This document shows positions 52,862-62,820 of a stretch of 64,000 nt of DNA, piece after piece (positions within the stretch are counted from its first letter, which is position 1; every line of letters starts with the position of its first letter). The DNA comes from Martelella lutilitoris (GTDB lineage Bacteria > Pseudomonadota > Alphaproteobacteria > Rhizobiales > Rhizobiaceae). The notes below the pieces were generated by a model. The model saw only the letters and a program-made list of their open reading frames with translations, was not told the origin of the DNA and made no database searches. The stretch spans positions 124,001 to 188,000 of the forward strand of contig NZ_VCLB01000007.1 in NCBI RefSeq assembly GCF_005924265.1, in the 5' to 3' direction. The position numbers and the translations under genes are program-made.

Positions 52862-54431
52862 CGGCGCTCTCCAAATCCTTGCCCGCATCCTCGCCATGGA
52901 TGCCGCCCATCAACAAGCCGATCCGCTCGCGCGTCATCGTCTCGGCCGGATGGCTGTCTGAAAGCCGGCCCTCTGAAATGACGGCGATCCTTGTCGCGAT
53001 CTCGAAGATCTCGTCAAGATCCTGCGAGATCACCAAAACGGCCGAACCGGATTTGGCGAGATCGACGAGCGACTGGCGGATATGGGCGGCGGCGCCGGCA
53101 TCCACGCCCCAGGTCGGCTGGTTGACGATGATGACCTTGGGCTTGCGGTCGAGCTCGCGTCCGACGATGAATTTCTGCAGATTGCCGCCGGAAAGCGAGC
53201 CCGCCGCCGGGTTCTCGCCGCTCTTGCGCACATCCATGAAGCCGGCGATTTCGCCGGTCCTTGCGCGCGCGACCGCGCGGCGGATGACCCTCAGCGGACC
53301 GCCGGCGAGAAAGGTCTCCGATTCGGCCTGGTTGCGGGCCAGGATAAGGTTTTCTGAAAGCGTCATGCCGGTCACGGCAGCATGGCCGTGGCGCTCCTCG
53401 GGAACGAAGCCTGCGCCAAGTTTACGCCGGGCATTGATGCCCTTGGCGCCGACAGGCTGGCCGTCGATCTGGATGGAAATGTTGTCGTCCACCGGATATT
53501 CGCCCGAAAGCGCGTCGAACAACTCCGACTGGCCATTGCCCGCGACTCCGGCGATCGCCAGCACTTCCCCGGCCTTGACTTCGAGATAGATATTCTTGAG
53601 CGCCGTTGAGAATGGCGTGCGCGCCGGCGCGTTCAGCCCCTTTGCCTCAAGGAGGACCTTTCCGGCCTTCATCGCTTCCGGCCGGGTAATCTCGGACACC
53701 TCGCCGCCGACCATCATTCGCGCCAGCGAGGACGCCGTCTCGTTGCGCGGATTGCAGTCGCCCGTCACCTTGCCGTGGCGCAGAACGGTCGCCTTGTCGC
53801 AGATGCGCTGCACTTCCTCCAGGCGATGGGAGATGTAGAGAACCGATCGTCCCTCCGCCTTCAGCTTGGCGAGCGTCTCGAACAGCCGGTCCGCCTCCTG
53901 CGGGGTCAGCACCGATGTCGGCTCGTCGAGGATGATCAGGCTCGGGTTTTGCAACAGCGCGCGCACAATCTCGATTCTCTGGCGCTCGCCGACCGAGAGA
54001 TCGGCCACATGGGCGCGCGGATCGAGCGGCAGGCCGTACTCGACCGAGAGCCTGCGTGATTCTTCCGCGATCTTTGCAAGCGAGATGCCGGGATCGAGCG
54101 ACAGCGCGATATTTTCGGCGACCGTCAGCGCCTCGAACAGCGAAAAGTGCTGGAACACCATGCCAATGCCGATCTTGCGCGCGACCGCCGGCGCCTCGAT
54201 GCGCTGCGGCTTGTCCTCCCACAAGATTTCGCCTTCGGAGGGCTCCAGCACCCCGAACAGCATCTTCACCAATGTGGATTTGCCGGCGCCGTTTTCGCCG
54301 AGCAAAGCGTGAATTTCGCCATTGTCGATGTTGAGATCGATGCCGTCGCAGGCGGCAAAGGTACCGAAATATTTCGTCAGACCCCGGACGGACAAGAGTG
54401 ATCCGCCCGCCTGATTATTGTTTTGGTTCAA
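52851..54431 (-). CDS. BMP-type ABC transporter ATP-binding protein (two ATPase domains)
   Basis: A 526-residue fused ATPase driving the importer. The start codon is TTG at 54431, four bases after GGAGGG; no ATG competes nearby. First domain: Walker A LLGENGAGKSTLVK near 44-57, Q-loop VFQHFSLFE, signature LSVGERQRIEIVRALL, Walker B IILDEPTSVL. Second domain: degenerate Walker A AGVAGNGQSELF near 295, signature LSGGNLQKFIVGRELD and VIIVNQPTWGVDAGA. This asymmetry matches sugar and nucleoside importers of the RbsA type. First gene of the operon, so a promoter should lie in 54432-54614. Confidence 0.94.
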   Translation of the reverse strand: MNQNNNQAGGSLLSVRGLTKYFGTFAACDGIDLNIDNGEIHALLGENGAGKSTLVKMLFGVLEPSEGEILWEDKPQRIEAPAVARKIGIGMVFQHFSLFEALTVAENIALSLDPGISLAKIAEESRRLSVEYGLPLDPRAHVADLSVGERQRIEIVRALLQNPSLIILDEPTSVLTPQEADRLFETLAKLKAEGRSVLYISHRLEEVQRICDKATVLRHGKVTGDCNPRNETASSLARMMVGGEVSEITRPEAMKAGKVLLEAKGLNAPARTPFSTALKNIYLEVKAGEVLAIAGVAGNGQSELFDALSGEYPVDDNISIQIDGQPVGAKGINARRKLGAGFVPEERHGHAAVTGMTLSENLILARNQAESETFLAGGPLRVIRRAVARARTGEIAGFMDVRKSGENPAAGSLSGGNLQKFIVGRELDRKPKVIIVNQPTWGVDAGAAAHIRQSLVDLAKSGSAVLVISQDLDEIFEIATRIAVISEGRLSDSHPAETMTRERIGLLMGGIHGEDAGKDLESADAH

Positions 54432-54614
54432 ACTGCCCTCCGGTCTTCACCCGAAAACGCACACCGGGTCCTGCCGCACGCATCATGTCCCGGAAATTGA
54501 CTAAAAAATAGAACTTCCCCCGTATTGCGTATAAATGAAGCACGAACCTTCATTGAAACGCAATGACTTTTGCCGGTTTTCCAACGACTTTATTCAACCG
54601 AGCGGCAGCCCCCG

Positions 54615-55364
54615 TCAAAACTCCGCCCGGGTCTCGGCCGCCCGCGAGCCGAGCTTCGGCAGAAACTGGAGCACCATCCCGATCACATACAGATAGACGC
54701 CGCTTGCGACGAACAGTGCCTCGATGAACACCGGCGCATCGAAACGCAGAAGGAGCGCGATGAAGCCGGTGATGCACCAGACCGCAAAAACGCCGAGGTT
54801 GAGCGGCCGCAGCCGCTTGACCCGGACCGGATGCAGGAAGTTGACCGGCGCGAAGGTGAGCGCGACCGAAACAAGCACGATCACCATGGCCAGAAGCGAG
54901 GACGGCTCGATCACGAAGAAGGAAAACACCACCATGTTCCAGACGACGGGAAAGCCGGAAAAGAAGTTCTCGTCGGTCTTCATGCCGCTGTCGGCGTAAT
55001 AGATCGCGCTCGAGACCACGATCAGCGCAGCGGCGACAAAAGAGAGCGGCTCGCCGATCATATGCGACTGGTAGAGCGCGAAGGCCGGCAGCAGCACATA
55101 GGTGACATAATCGATGATGTTGTCGAGCATGACGCCCGACCAGCTGGGCAACACTTCGCTGACCTTGAGGCGACGTGCGATCGGTCCGTCGATGCCATCG
55201 ACCAGAAGGGCTGCGCCGAGCCACCAGAACATGGCGACGAATCGCCCCTCAGCGGCGGCGACCACCCCTAGGAAAGCCAGGAACGAGCCCGATGCCGTCA
55301 GGATATGGACGGAAAACGCCCGGATTTCCGCATAAGGAACTCTGCGCTGACTGAATAGACCCAT
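54615..55364 (-). CDS. pcs: Phosphatidylcholine synthase
   Basis: Makes phosphatidylcholine in one step from CDP-diacylglycerol and choline, an enzyme typical of rhizobia and other bacteria that contact eukaryotes. A 249-residue inner-membrane protein with about seven or eight hydrophobic segments. The CDP-alcohol motif is ALLVDGIDGPIARRLKV plus SGVMLDNIIDY near residues 50-85, giving DG-x2-DG-x2-AR ... G-x3-D-x3-D, the form characteristic of Pcs. The start at 55364 gives MGLFSQRRVPYAEIRAFSVH; a longer start has no ribosome site. Needs choline from the medium. Confidence 0.92.
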   Translation of the reverse strand: MGLFSQRRVPYAEIRAFSVHILTASGSFLAFLGVVAAAEGRFVAMFWWLGAALLVDGIDGPIARRLKVSEVLPSWSGVMLDNIIDYVTYVLLPAFALYQSHMIGEPLSFVAAALIVVSSAIYYADSGMKTDENFFSGFPVVWNMVVFSFFVIEPSSLLAMVIVLVSVALTFAPVNFLHPVRVKRLRPLNLGVFAVWCITGFIALLLRFDAPVFIEALFVASGVYLYVIGMVLQFLPKLGSRAAETRAEF

Positions 55365-55542
55365 TCGACTTCCGTCACGTTCCGGCCGCAAAAGGCCCTG
55401 TGGCTTCGATAGTCCCCACAATGCACCAGAACCGGCCCGAGGTACAAAAAAAACATGTTTTTCCATAATTTTTCGCGGCAAAACCCGGCAAGCCGCATTA
55501 TATCGGATGCAAACGTTTCCCGGTTGAGACGAGGTTTATCGA

Positions 55543-56727
55543 ATGTCGGATTATGAGATTGCCGTTGTCGGCGGCGGACCCGCCGGAATGATCTCGGCGC
55601 TGGCGCTTGCCCGAGCCGGACGCAAGGTCGCGCTTGTCGCCCCCGCGCCGAATGTCAGCGACCACCGCACCACGGCGCTGATGGATCACTCGATCGCGCT
55701 TCTTGCCCGTCTCGGCCTCTGGCAGGCGATCAAGCCGGAGGCGGCGGCGCTGAAAACCATGCGCATCATTGACGGCACAGGCCGGCTGGTGCGCGCGCCG
55801 ACGGTCGCCTTCCGCTCCGCCGAAATCGATCTGGAAGCCTTCGGCTACAACATTCCAAACAGGGTTCTCGTCGCCAGGCTTGCCGACGCGGTGAAGGCGG
55901 AACCCAATATCGCGCATTTGCCGACCACGGCCGAAACGATCGCCACCGGCAAGGACGCTGTCTCGCTGACGCTCGCGGACGGCGAGGAAATTTCAGCCGA
56001 GCTTGTGGTCGGTGCCGACGGGCGGCGTTCCAAGGTGCGCGACAGCGCCGGCATTGCCGTCAGGCAATGGTCCTACAAGCAGTCCGCCGTCGTGCTCAAT
56101 TTCGCTCATGCGCTTGCCCATGACGATATTTCGACCGAGTTTCATACCCGCGGCGGCCCCTTCACCCAGGTGCCGTTGCCGGACAGGCACCGCTCCAGCC
56201 TTGTGTGGGTGATGGATACGCCGGCCGCCGATGCCATGGCCGCCCGCCCCGAAGAAGAGATAGCTCAAGCCATCGAAGAACGCATGCAATCGCTGCTCGG
56301 AAGCGTTTCGGTCGAGGGGCCGGTGCAGAAATGGCCGCTCTCCTCCATGGTGGCGAACCGCTTCGGCAAGGGCCGCATGGTTCTCGTCGGCGAGGCCGCC
56401 CATGCGTTTCCGCCGATCGGCGCGCAGGGCCTTAATCTTTCGCTGCGCGACATCATGCGCCTTGCCCGCATGCTGGACGGCATCGACGGATCGAAAGTCG
56501 CGTCACGCTCCGGCGAGCGCTATGATTTCCTGCGCCGCTCCGACGTCTGGAGCAGGACGGCGAGCGTCGATCTTTTGAACCGCTCGCTGCTCGCCGATTT
56601 CATCCCGACACAGCTTGCCCGTTCGGCCGGACTTTACATGCTGTCGGCCGTTCCGCCGCTGCGCCAGTTTGCCATGCGCGAAGGCGTCGAGCCGCTCCGG
56701 GGCGTCAAGGCGCTTTTTGCCGGCTAA
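55543..56727 (+). CDS. UbiH/UbiF/VisC-family FAD-dependent monooxygenase
   Basis: A 394-residue flavin monooxygenase, probably a hydroxylase of the ubiquinone ring; rhizobial neighbours are usually annotated so. Landmarks: the dinucleotide fold YEIAVVGGGPAGMISALALA near residues 3-22, the DG motif LVVGADGRRSKVRDSAG near 150-165, and the FAD-binding GEAAHAFPPIGAQGLNLSLRD near 285-305 (GE where GD is common). It lacks an N-terminal membrane segment. Which ring position is modified cannot be told. It ends overlapping by four bases the convergent AEC carrier gene. Confidence 0.88.
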   Translation: MSDYEIAVVGGGPAGMISALALARAGRKVALVAPAPNVSDHRTTALMDHSIALLARLGLWQAIKPEAAALKTMRIIDGTGRLVRAPTVAFRSAEIDLEAFGYNIPNRVLVARLADAVKAEPNIAHLPTTAETIATGKDAVSLTLADGEEISAELVVGADGRRSKVRDSAGIAVRQWSYKQSAVVLNFAHALAHDDISTEFHTRGGPFTQVPLPDRHRSSLVWVMDTPAADAMAARPEEEIAQAIEERMQSLLGSVSVEGPVQKWPLSSMVANRFGKGRMVLVGEAAHAFPPIGAQGLNLSLRDIMRLARMLDGIDGSKVASRSGERYDFLRRSDVWSRTASVDLLNRSLLADFIPTQLARSAGLYMLSAVPPLRQFAMREGVEPLRGVKALFAG

Positions 56728-57674
56728 AGCGGAACAAACCCTCGGTCGATCAGCGCCAGGAGCACGGCGAGCGTCGCGGTCGAGCAGACGGTGGTGATCA
56801 GGATCGTCGCCGAGGCGCGCTCGTACCAGATGCCGTATTGCCGGGCGATGACAAAGACATTGGTCGCCGTGGGCAAGGCTGCCAGAAGCACCGCCGCCTC
56901 AACCCAGACCGGATCGAAGCCGCCATGGATCATCATGAAGGCGTAGACCAGGACGGGGTGCAGAACGAGCTTGGCCGGCACGATATAGCCGATCTCCGCC
57001 GGTACGCGCTTGACCGGTCTGAGCGCAAGCGTCACGCCCATGGCAAAGAGCGCGCAGGGCGCGGCCGCCTGCGCCAGATAGTCGACCAGTCTGTTGAAAG
57101 CTTCAGGTACGGGCGCGCCCGTTGCGGCAACCGTAAAGCCCAGCGCGGTGGCGATGATGAAGGGGTGCAGCAGCGCCTTTGTCACCACCTGGCAAGCAAG
57201 CGCTTTCTTGCGCACCGTCCCGCCTTCAGCCACCGCCATGACCGTTGGCGCGACAATGAAGTGCAGGGCATTTTCGAAACAGACGATCAGCGCCACCGGC
57301 ACGGCCGCGGCCTCCCCGAGCGCCAGAAGCGCAAGTCCCGGCCCCATATAGCCGATATTGCCGTAGGAACCGGCAAAGGCCTGGATCGTGCTCTCGCGCA
57401 CGCCGTTGCGTTTCCAGAAATAGCCTGCGGCAAACAGGGCCAGAAAGACGCTGTAGGTCGCCATCAGGTCGACCGATATGAAGTCAAGCCTTGTCAGCTG
57501 GTCGAAGGGCGTATTCGAGACAAGTTTGAAGAACAGCGCCGGCAGTGCCGCATAGACGATGAAGACATTGAGCCAGACGAGCCCCTCCTCCTTTTGCCTG
57601 ATGATCTTGGCGGCGATGAAGCCGACCGCGATCAGCCCGAAAAAGGGAAAGAGAAGCTGGAAAATGCCTGACAT
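56724..57674 (-). CDS. AEC-family (auxin efflux carrier-like) transporter
   Basis: A 316-residue inner-membrane protein with about ten hydrophobic segments and the AEC arrangement of two five-helix halves. Recognisable pieces are FGLIAVGFIAAKI, WLNVFIVYAALPALFFKLVS near residue 35-55, GSYGNIGYMGPGLAL near 105 (the NxxxxGxP-like region), and PTATNVFVIARQYG near 270. Members export small organic acids or related metabolites. Substrate unknown. It follows the CcdA gene by about 27 bases on the same strand. Confidence 0.88.
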   Translation of the reverse strand: MSGIFQLLFPFFGLIAVGFIAAKIIRQKEEGLVWLNVFIVYAALPALFFKLVSNTPFDQLTRLDFISVDLMATYSVFLALFAAGYFWKRNGVRESTIQAFAGSYGNIGYMGPGLALLALGEAAAVPVALIVCFENALHFIVAPTVMAVAEGGTVRKKALACQVVTKALLHPFIIATALGFTVAATGAPVPEAFNRLVDYLAQAAAPCALFAMGVTLALRPVKRVPAEIGYIVPAKLVLHPVLVYAFMMIHGGFDPVWVEAAVLLAALPTATNVFVIARQYGIWYERASATILITTVCSTATLAVLLALIDRGFVPL

Positions 57675-57701
57675 TGCGCGAAACCCCGGGTTTCGCAGGC
57701 C

Positions 57702-58436
57702 CTAGCCGATTTGCGAGAGAACGGGGAAGGTCTGCTGGAACCAGATCGCCATATCGGCAATAAAGCCGAAAAGAAAGGCTATCCCGGTCAGAATCAGCAG
57801 CGCGCCCATGGTTTTTTCGACCGCGCCCAGATGTTTGCGGAAGCGAGAGAGGAAGCGCATGAAGGCGCCCGAGAACAGCGCGGCGATCCAGAAGGGTACG
57901 GCAAGGCCAAGCGAATAGATCGCCAGCAGCACAGCGCCGTTGGCGACCGTCGCCTTTGTCGCCGCCACCGCCAAGATTGCGCCCAGAACCGGACCGATGC
58001 ACGGCGTCCAGCCAAAGGCGAAGGCAAGACCCATCACATAAGCGCCGGAGATGCTGGCCGGCTTGCCGCCGCCGTGAAACCGGGCCTCGCGCGAAAGGAA
58101 AGGAATTCTCAGCACGCCGAGGAAATTCAGCCCCATGATGATGATGATCACCCCGCCGACCTTGGCGAGGATATCCATATACTGCCGCAGAAGCTGACCG
58201 ATCGACGATGCCCCTGCCCCGAGCGCCACGAAGACCGTCGCAAAACCGAGCGTGAAGAACAGCGCCGGCAACAGCACGCTTGCCGGCCGGACCTTCGTAT
58301 CGCCCTTGAACTGGTCGATCGAAATGCCGGCCATGTAGCACAGATAGGGCGGCACCAGCGGCAGCACGCAGGGAGACAGGAAGGACAGCGCGCCGGCAAG
58401 AAGCGCGGTCAGCAGTGAGATATCGCCAATCGACAC
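57702..58436 (-). CDS. ccdA: CcdA/DsbD-type thiol-disulfide membrane protein
   Basis: A 244-residue inner-membrane protein with six hydrophobic segments that passes reducing power from cytoplasmic thioredoxin to the periplasm, mainly for cytochrome c maturation. The redox cysteines are visible: SFLSPCVLPLVPPYL near residue 22 and FAFGWTPCIGPVLGA near 155, the paired motifs of the CcdA family. It has no thioredoxin-like domain, which separates it from full DsbD. Start MSIGDISLLTALLAG. Adjacent to the AEC carrier gene, with no other cytochrome c genes nearby. Confidence 0.92.
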   Translation of the reverse strand: MSIGDISLLTALLAGALSFLSPCVLPLVPPYLCYMAGISIDQFKGDTKVRPASVLLPALFFTLGFATVFVALGAGASSIGQLLRQYMDILAKVGGVIIIIMGLNFLGVLRIPFLSREARFHGGGKPASISGAYVMGLAFAFGWTPCIGPVLGAILAVAATKATVANGAVLLAIYSLGLAVPFWIAALFSGAFMRFLSRFRKHLGAVEKTMGALLILTGIAFLFGFIADMAIWFQQTFPVLSQIG

Positions 58437-58784
58437 CAGGTTATCTCCCGTTTGCCGGCCAGAGGAATTCTATGAATGCACTTCAGAAGAATACTCAAAG
58501 ACCTTGTTTTTCCTTCTTTCGGGGCCTTCGCTTCATCTCCGGTCACCGACCTGGACGGAAGCGGCCGCCTGGTTCCGGCCCGCATCGTTCGATCAGCACC
58601 AGATGCGAAGCCGGCCCCGCCGGTTCCTTAAACCACAGCGCCGATCAATTCCAATCACCTTTCCGCAAAGATGCCGTGACGGCGAATTGTCCGGCGAAGC
58701 CGAATTTCCGGGTTGACCTTCGCAAAGACCCTTTCTATGTTCCGCCCACTTTCCGCCGGCCCTTTGCGCAAGCGCCGGACGAGG
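58437..58784. other. Gap between ccdA and tRNA-Lys with no gene
   Basis: About 350 bases that should contain the ccdA promoter (minus strand) and the tRNA promoter (plus strand). Open frames across it have no ribosome site and no family resemblance. Nothing else is recognised. Confidence 0.5.
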
Positions 58785-58860
58785 GAGCGCGTAGCTCAGC
58801 CGGTAGAGCAACTGACTTTTAATCAGTAGGTCCAGGGTTCGAACCCCTGCGCGCTCACCA
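58785..58860 (+). tRNA. tRNA-Lys (anticodon UUU)
   Basis: A complete tRNA including the encoded CCA. Acceptor stem GAGCGCG (58785-58791) pairs with CGCGCTC (58850-58856), discriminator A, then CCA. D arm contains TAGCTCAGCCGGTAGAGCA. The anticodon stem ACTGA/TCAGT holds the loop CTTTTAA, giving anticodon TTT, hence lysine. The T arm reads GGGTTCGAACCCC. It lies 178 bases upstream of lexA. Confidence 0.98.
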
Positions 58861-58978
58861 ATTTCAGATATCGGCGATACGCCCAATTCCCGCGACTGTC
58901 GGCAAAGCACGACCGTGATATGCGATCATTCGCTTGTTCGGCGGGCGGCGTTTCTACGGCGGACTCTTTCGTCTTGCG

Positions 58979-59018
58979 GAACACAGTGAGAACAGATATA
59001 AACGTTCTGGATTTGTTT
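58979..59018 (+). promoter_or_regulatory. Paired LexA boxes upstream of lexA
   Basis: GAAC-N7-GAAC at 58979-58993 is the reverse complement of the GTTC-N7-GTTC box. A second near-match, GTTC-N7-GTTT, lies at 59004-59018, 20 bases before the lexA start. This indicates autoregulation of lexA. Confidence 0.82.
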
Positions 59019-59037
59019 CGAAGGCTAGGGGTTGAAG

Positions 59038-59736
59038 ATGCTGACGCGCAAGCAACAGGAACTGCTTTATTTCATCCATGAGCGGATGAAGGAGACAGGT
59101 ATTCCCCCGTCTTTCGATGAGATGAAGGAGGCGCTGGATCTCGCTTCCAAATCTGGCATTCACCGGCTGATCACGGCGCTTGAGGAACGCGGCTTCATCC
59201 GCCGCCTTCCCAACCGCGCCCGCGCGCTTGAAATCCTGCGCATGCCAGACAGCATGGCCGCGCAGCCGCCGCGCCGCGGTTTCTCGCCAAGCGTGATCGA
59301 GGGCAGCCTCGGCAAGACGCCGCCGGCGACGAAGGTCGCGTCGGACAGTGGTTCGGCTGATATTCCGGTCATGGGACGGATTGCAGCCGGTGTGCCGATT
59401 TCGGCCATTCAGGAAAACACGCATGCCATTGCCGTCCCGGCCGAAATGCTCGGGACCGGTGAGCATTACGCGCTGGAGGTTCAGGGCGATTCGATGATCG
59501 AGGCCGGCATTTTCGACGGCGACACGGTGATCATCCGCAATATCAACACCGCCGCTCCCGGCGATATCGTCGTTGCCCTCGTCAATGACGAAGAGGCGAC
59601 GCTGAAGCGGTTCCGGCGCAAGGGCGCCTCCATTGCTCTTGAAGCGGCCAACCCGGCCTATGAGACTCGGATTTTCGCCGCGGACCAGGTCAAGGTTCAG
59701 GGCAAGCTTGTCGGCCTGATCCGCCGCTACCACTGA
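59038..59736 (+). CDS. lexA: LexA repressor (SOS regulator, self-cleaving)
   Basis: Represses SOS genes and cleaves itself when RecA is active on single-stranded DNA. 232 residues from the ATG at 59038; the TTG two codons earlier is unlikely. N-terminal winged-helix with [35 protein letters not shown] near 22-44. The self-cleavage site is Ala117-Gly118 (RIAAGVPIS), catalytic Ser152 is in QGDSMIEAG and Lys190 in EATLKRF. Two LexA boxes lie in its promoter. It overlaps the end of the convergent comEC gene by 47 bases. Confidence 0.98.
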   Translation: MLTRKQQELLYFIHERMKETGIPPSFDEMKEALDLASKSGIHRLITALEERGFIRRLPNRARALEILRMPDSMAAQPPRRGFSPSVIEGSLGKTPPATKVASDSGSADIPVMGRIAAGVPISAIQENTHAIAVPAEMLGTGEHYALEVQGDSMIEAGIFDGDTVIIRNINTAAPGDIVVALVNDEEATLKRFRRKGASIALEAANPAYETRIFAADQVKVQGKLVGLIRRYH

Positions 59737-62569
59737 CGAATTCGACCTGTTTCGGCAGGTCGATCGGCGTTTGATATGTCCCGGAGCGCCAGTCATACAG
59801 GCGATGCCGGTTCCAGGGCCGGGTGAGCGAGGTGATGGCTGGCGTGATGGTGATCTGCGGTTTGCCGCAGGCGGCAGATGCGAGAGTTCCCAGCGCGCCT
59901 CCCTGCGTTGTTCTTCTTGCGAAGGCTTCGAAAGCGGTGCTGCCCGGATCAGAATTTTCTGCCCTTCCCGCGCCCATTTCGCTCGGCTGCAAGGCTTCGG
60001 CGGGTCTGCTCGCTGTCTGTCGTTCAAGGCTTGGCTGCAAGCCGGCAGCCATGCGTTCCGGTGGCCCGGCGCCGGCAAACCTGGCCGCGCGCATGGAGGC
60101 CTCCTCGACCACGTGGTCCGACCGCTCGGCCCCCAACTCGTATTCGAAATCGCCGAATAACCCGATCCGCACAGGAGCGCCGTTCTCCGGTATTTTGCCA
60201 AGGCCGGGCGGCTCTGCGTCGTCGGAGGCCGCGCCGGTGATCGTCTCCGGCGGCTTGATCGTCAGCCGCAACGCGCCGGTCTGGCGGCGCATGGCCGGCG
60301 TTACGAGAAAACTGCCGGATCTGCAGGCCTCGAACCCCGGTCGGTAGACGCTGACGACGACATCGGCATGGTCGCACGCCGCGCCGGCGAGCGCCGGTCG
60401 GAAGATCTGGGCAACACTGAGTGTCCCGGATTGGGGCGCCCCCCCTGAGAGCACTGCCACGCACCAGGCATCTTTTTCGCAGATGAAGTGACCCGGGCGC
60501 TTGCGCGCAGCCGCGATATCTGATGCAAGGGCGACGCCGGCCCCTTCCAACCTGTCCCAATCCAGACGGTCGAAACGATCGACGCCATCGAACAGCGCCG
60601 CGGTCCTTTGGCTTTCTTCGGGTGGTTCCGCCGATTTGATCGCATAGGCGCTTTGCCATTGCTCATAAATGAAGGCCGGCGGCCGGCTCTTGCTGAGGGC
60701 CGCCGCGTCGCCTGTGACAAACGCCAGCAACACGCCATCTTCCGACACGAGCAGAGCCGGCGCGCCTCGGTTTTGCGGCAGGAAGAGCAGACCGAAGGCA
60801 AGCGCCATCGGAGCAAGGCCCGCCAGTCTCAGGCGGGTGCTGAGCAGCACCAGCAACATGAAGCCGACAAGGAAAAGTATCAGAAAGCCGGGCGGCATCG
60901 CGCCGGTCTCGAAGGCGCCGCCAAGACCATCGACCCATTTCGCGATAGCGATCACCCAATCGAGGCCGAGGCCCATGATCAGGAGAAAAGGCGCATGCAG
61001 GCCGAGCGGCATGGCCAGCATTGCAAGAAGCCCCGCTGGCATGACGAGGAAGGTGACGACAGGCATCGCCAGCAGATTGCCGAGAAGGCCATAACCGGCC
61101 ACGCGCTGGAAATGGGCCATCGCGATCGGCGCGGTCGAAAGCCCGCCGATCAATGCGGTCAAGAGGATGCCGGATGCCGCTACGATGATGATCCGGGCCA
61201 TCGCATGCGTCTTGCCCCCTCCCTCGCCGGCCTGTCGCCTGCGCCAGATGCTATAGCCTGCGATCAGCGCCAACGTCGCGGCAAACGACATCTGCATGCC
61301 CGGACCGACGGCTTCCGACGGGGACATGGCGAGGATCACGAGGCCGGCAAGCGCGACATTGCGCAGGCTGATTGCCGGCCGGTCGACGATGGCCGCGGCC
61401 AACATGACGGCGAGCATGATGAAGGCACGGCGCGCCGAAACCTGCATGCCGGAAATGGCGAGATAAAAGGCGGCGGCGAACATCGCCGTCAGGGCCGCAA
61501 GCTTTTTCGTGGCAACCGCCTCGGCCGCTTTTGGCGAGAAGGACAGGAACAAACGCAGCGTGGAAAAGAAGATGCCGGCGGCAAGCGCCATGTGCAGGCC
61601 GGAAATGGCGATCACATGGGCAAGGCCCGCATTCCGCAGCGCATCAAGTGTGGAGTCACTGAGCGCGCGCCGCTCTCCGGTGATGATCGCATTGGCAAAG
61701 GCGCCCGATTCGCCGGGGAGCACGGCGCGGATTTTCCCGGCAATCGAATCGCGCAGACGCTCGATCCAAAGGCCTGCAGCATTCCCGGCTGATTGAAAAA
61801 TCCCCTCCGGCGGGAAAGATATGGGCGTCGAAGGCGCTTGCGGTGCGCCGTAGAAAAAGCCGACAGCGCCGATGCCGTCGAAATAGGAAAGAAAGCCGAA
61901 ATCGACCAGTCCCGGCAGCGCCGGCCCGGACGGCGGAGAAAGACGGGCAAGGCCGGTTATCGCGCCGCCAGTTTCGATCGGCGGCAATTTGCCGCGGGCA
62001 ACAAGCGTGACCCGGTCCGGCGGTCGCCGGATCACCGGGTCCTCGGTTGCGACAACGCGCACCACATAGCGCCATCCGCTGTCGGTGGGCTCGCGCGCCT
62101 CGACGAGACCGGTCACTTGGGTCGTCACCGGAGCATCGAGCATGACCGTGGACAGTCGCTGAACCTCGAGCTGGGCGAACACCGCGCCGGTGAGGAAGGC
62201 GGCGGCAGCCCCCGCAGCAAGCCTTCTTCCCGGTCGTGCGTAACGCAGCGCAAGCCATGAAAGGACGGCGATCGACCAATACAGAAAAAGACCCCAGAAC
62301 GGCGGCGAGGACGGCCTTGAAAACCACCATGCCGCGCCGAACGCCATTAACAGCGGGACAAACAGAAAGGCCCGGCCAAATGCCAATTCTTCTGCGGCAT
62401 GCGCGACAAAACGACCCATTTTTCTCCGGTCGCCGGAATGGTCGTCATGCTTGCGGGCAAAGGCGTGAAGCGAAGTTTGCAAGCTGCGCCGCGTGCGCGT
62501 TTTCCAACCGACGCGCCGTCTTCCGGCACGTCGCTCCAGGTCTTCAGACTGTTCCTGTTCCTCTCCCAT
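59690..62569 (-). CDS. comEC: ComEC/Rec2-family DNA uptake channel protein
   Basis: Inner-membrane channel family for single-stranded DNA uptake in competent bacteria. A 959-residue frame; an ATG at 62419 with GGAG upstream would remove a charged 50-residue N-terminus, so the start is open. Early membrane segments ([16 protein letters not shown]) and a DUF4131-type soluble domain are followed by the competence domain with [20 protein letters not shown] near residue 330, the diagnostic ISGxH motif, and many membrane segments. The C-terminal metallo-beta-lactamase-like part lacks a metal-binding HxHxDH, so it should not be catalytic. A variable low-complexity tail ends with [10 protein letters not shown] before the stop codon inside lexA. 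Presence of the gene does not prove competence. Confidence 0.88.
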   Translation of the reverse strand: MGEEQEQSEDLERRAGRRRVGWKTRTRRSLQTSLHAFARKHDDHSGDRRKMGRFVAHAAEELAFGRAFLFVPLLMAFGAAWWFSRPSSPPFWGLFLYWSIAVLSWLALRYARPGRRLAAGAAAAFLTGAVFAQLEVQRLSTVMLDAPVTTQVTGLVEAREPTDSGWRYVVRVVATEDPVIRRPPDRVTLVARGKLPPIETGGAITGLARLSPPSGPALPGLVDFGFLSYFDGIGAVGFFYGAPQAPSTPISFPPEGIFQSAGNAAGLWIERLRDSIAGKIRAVLPGESGAFANAIITGERRALSDSTLDALRNAGLAHVIAISGLHMALAAGIFFSTLRLFLSFSPKAAEAVATKKLAALTAMFAAAFYLAISGMQVSARRAFIMLAVMLAAAIVDRPAISLRNVALAGLVILAMSPSEAVGPGMQMSFAATLALIAGYSIWRRRQAGEGGGKTHAMARIIIVAASGILLTALIGGLSTAPIAMAHFQRVAGYGLLGNLLAMPVVTFLVMPAGLLAMLAMPLGLHAPFLLIMGLGLDWVIAIAKWVDGLGGAFETGAMPPGFLILFLVGFMLLVLLSTRLRLAGLAPMALAFGLLFLPQNRGAPALLVSEDGVLLAFVTGDAAALSKSRPPAFIYEQWQSAYAIKSAEPPEESQRTAALFDGVDRFDRLDWDRLEGAGVALASDIAAARKRPGHFICEKDAWCVAVLSGGAPQSGTLSVAQIFRPALAGAACDHADVVVSVYRPGFEACRSGSFLVTPAMRRQTGALRLTIKPPETITGAASDDAEPPGLGKIPENGAPVRIGLFGDFEYELGAERSDHVVEEASMRAARFAGAGPPERMAAGLQPSLERQTASRPAEALQPSEMGAGRAENSDPGSTAFEAFARRTTQGGALGTLASAACGKPQITITPAITSLTRPWNRHRLYDWRSGTYQTPIDLPKQVEFVSGSGGSGRQACPEP

Positions 62570-62820
62570 GCCGGCCGCCCAAACGCAACGTAAGGTATGG
62601 TGTAGCGCCCCGTACCAAAATGCAACGTTGCCGACGAAGTCGGCGGGGAAATTTTCCTTTTCAGATCATGAAAAAACTTGCTAAACGCAATTAAACATCA
62701 TCAATTGCACCGCAACATGAACCACTCAGCGGCTTGGCAGCGGCGCATCGATCCTATACCTAGTTGATACCTTTGATCGTGTATCTCACGCGTACCGCGC
62801 TGGAAGATTTGGAGGATAGC

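Noticed and set aside
58415-58822. A 135-codon frame running through the tRNA-Lys gene
   Set aside because: It overlaps the 5' end of ccdA and a structurally perfect tRNA; no ribosome site and no coding character.
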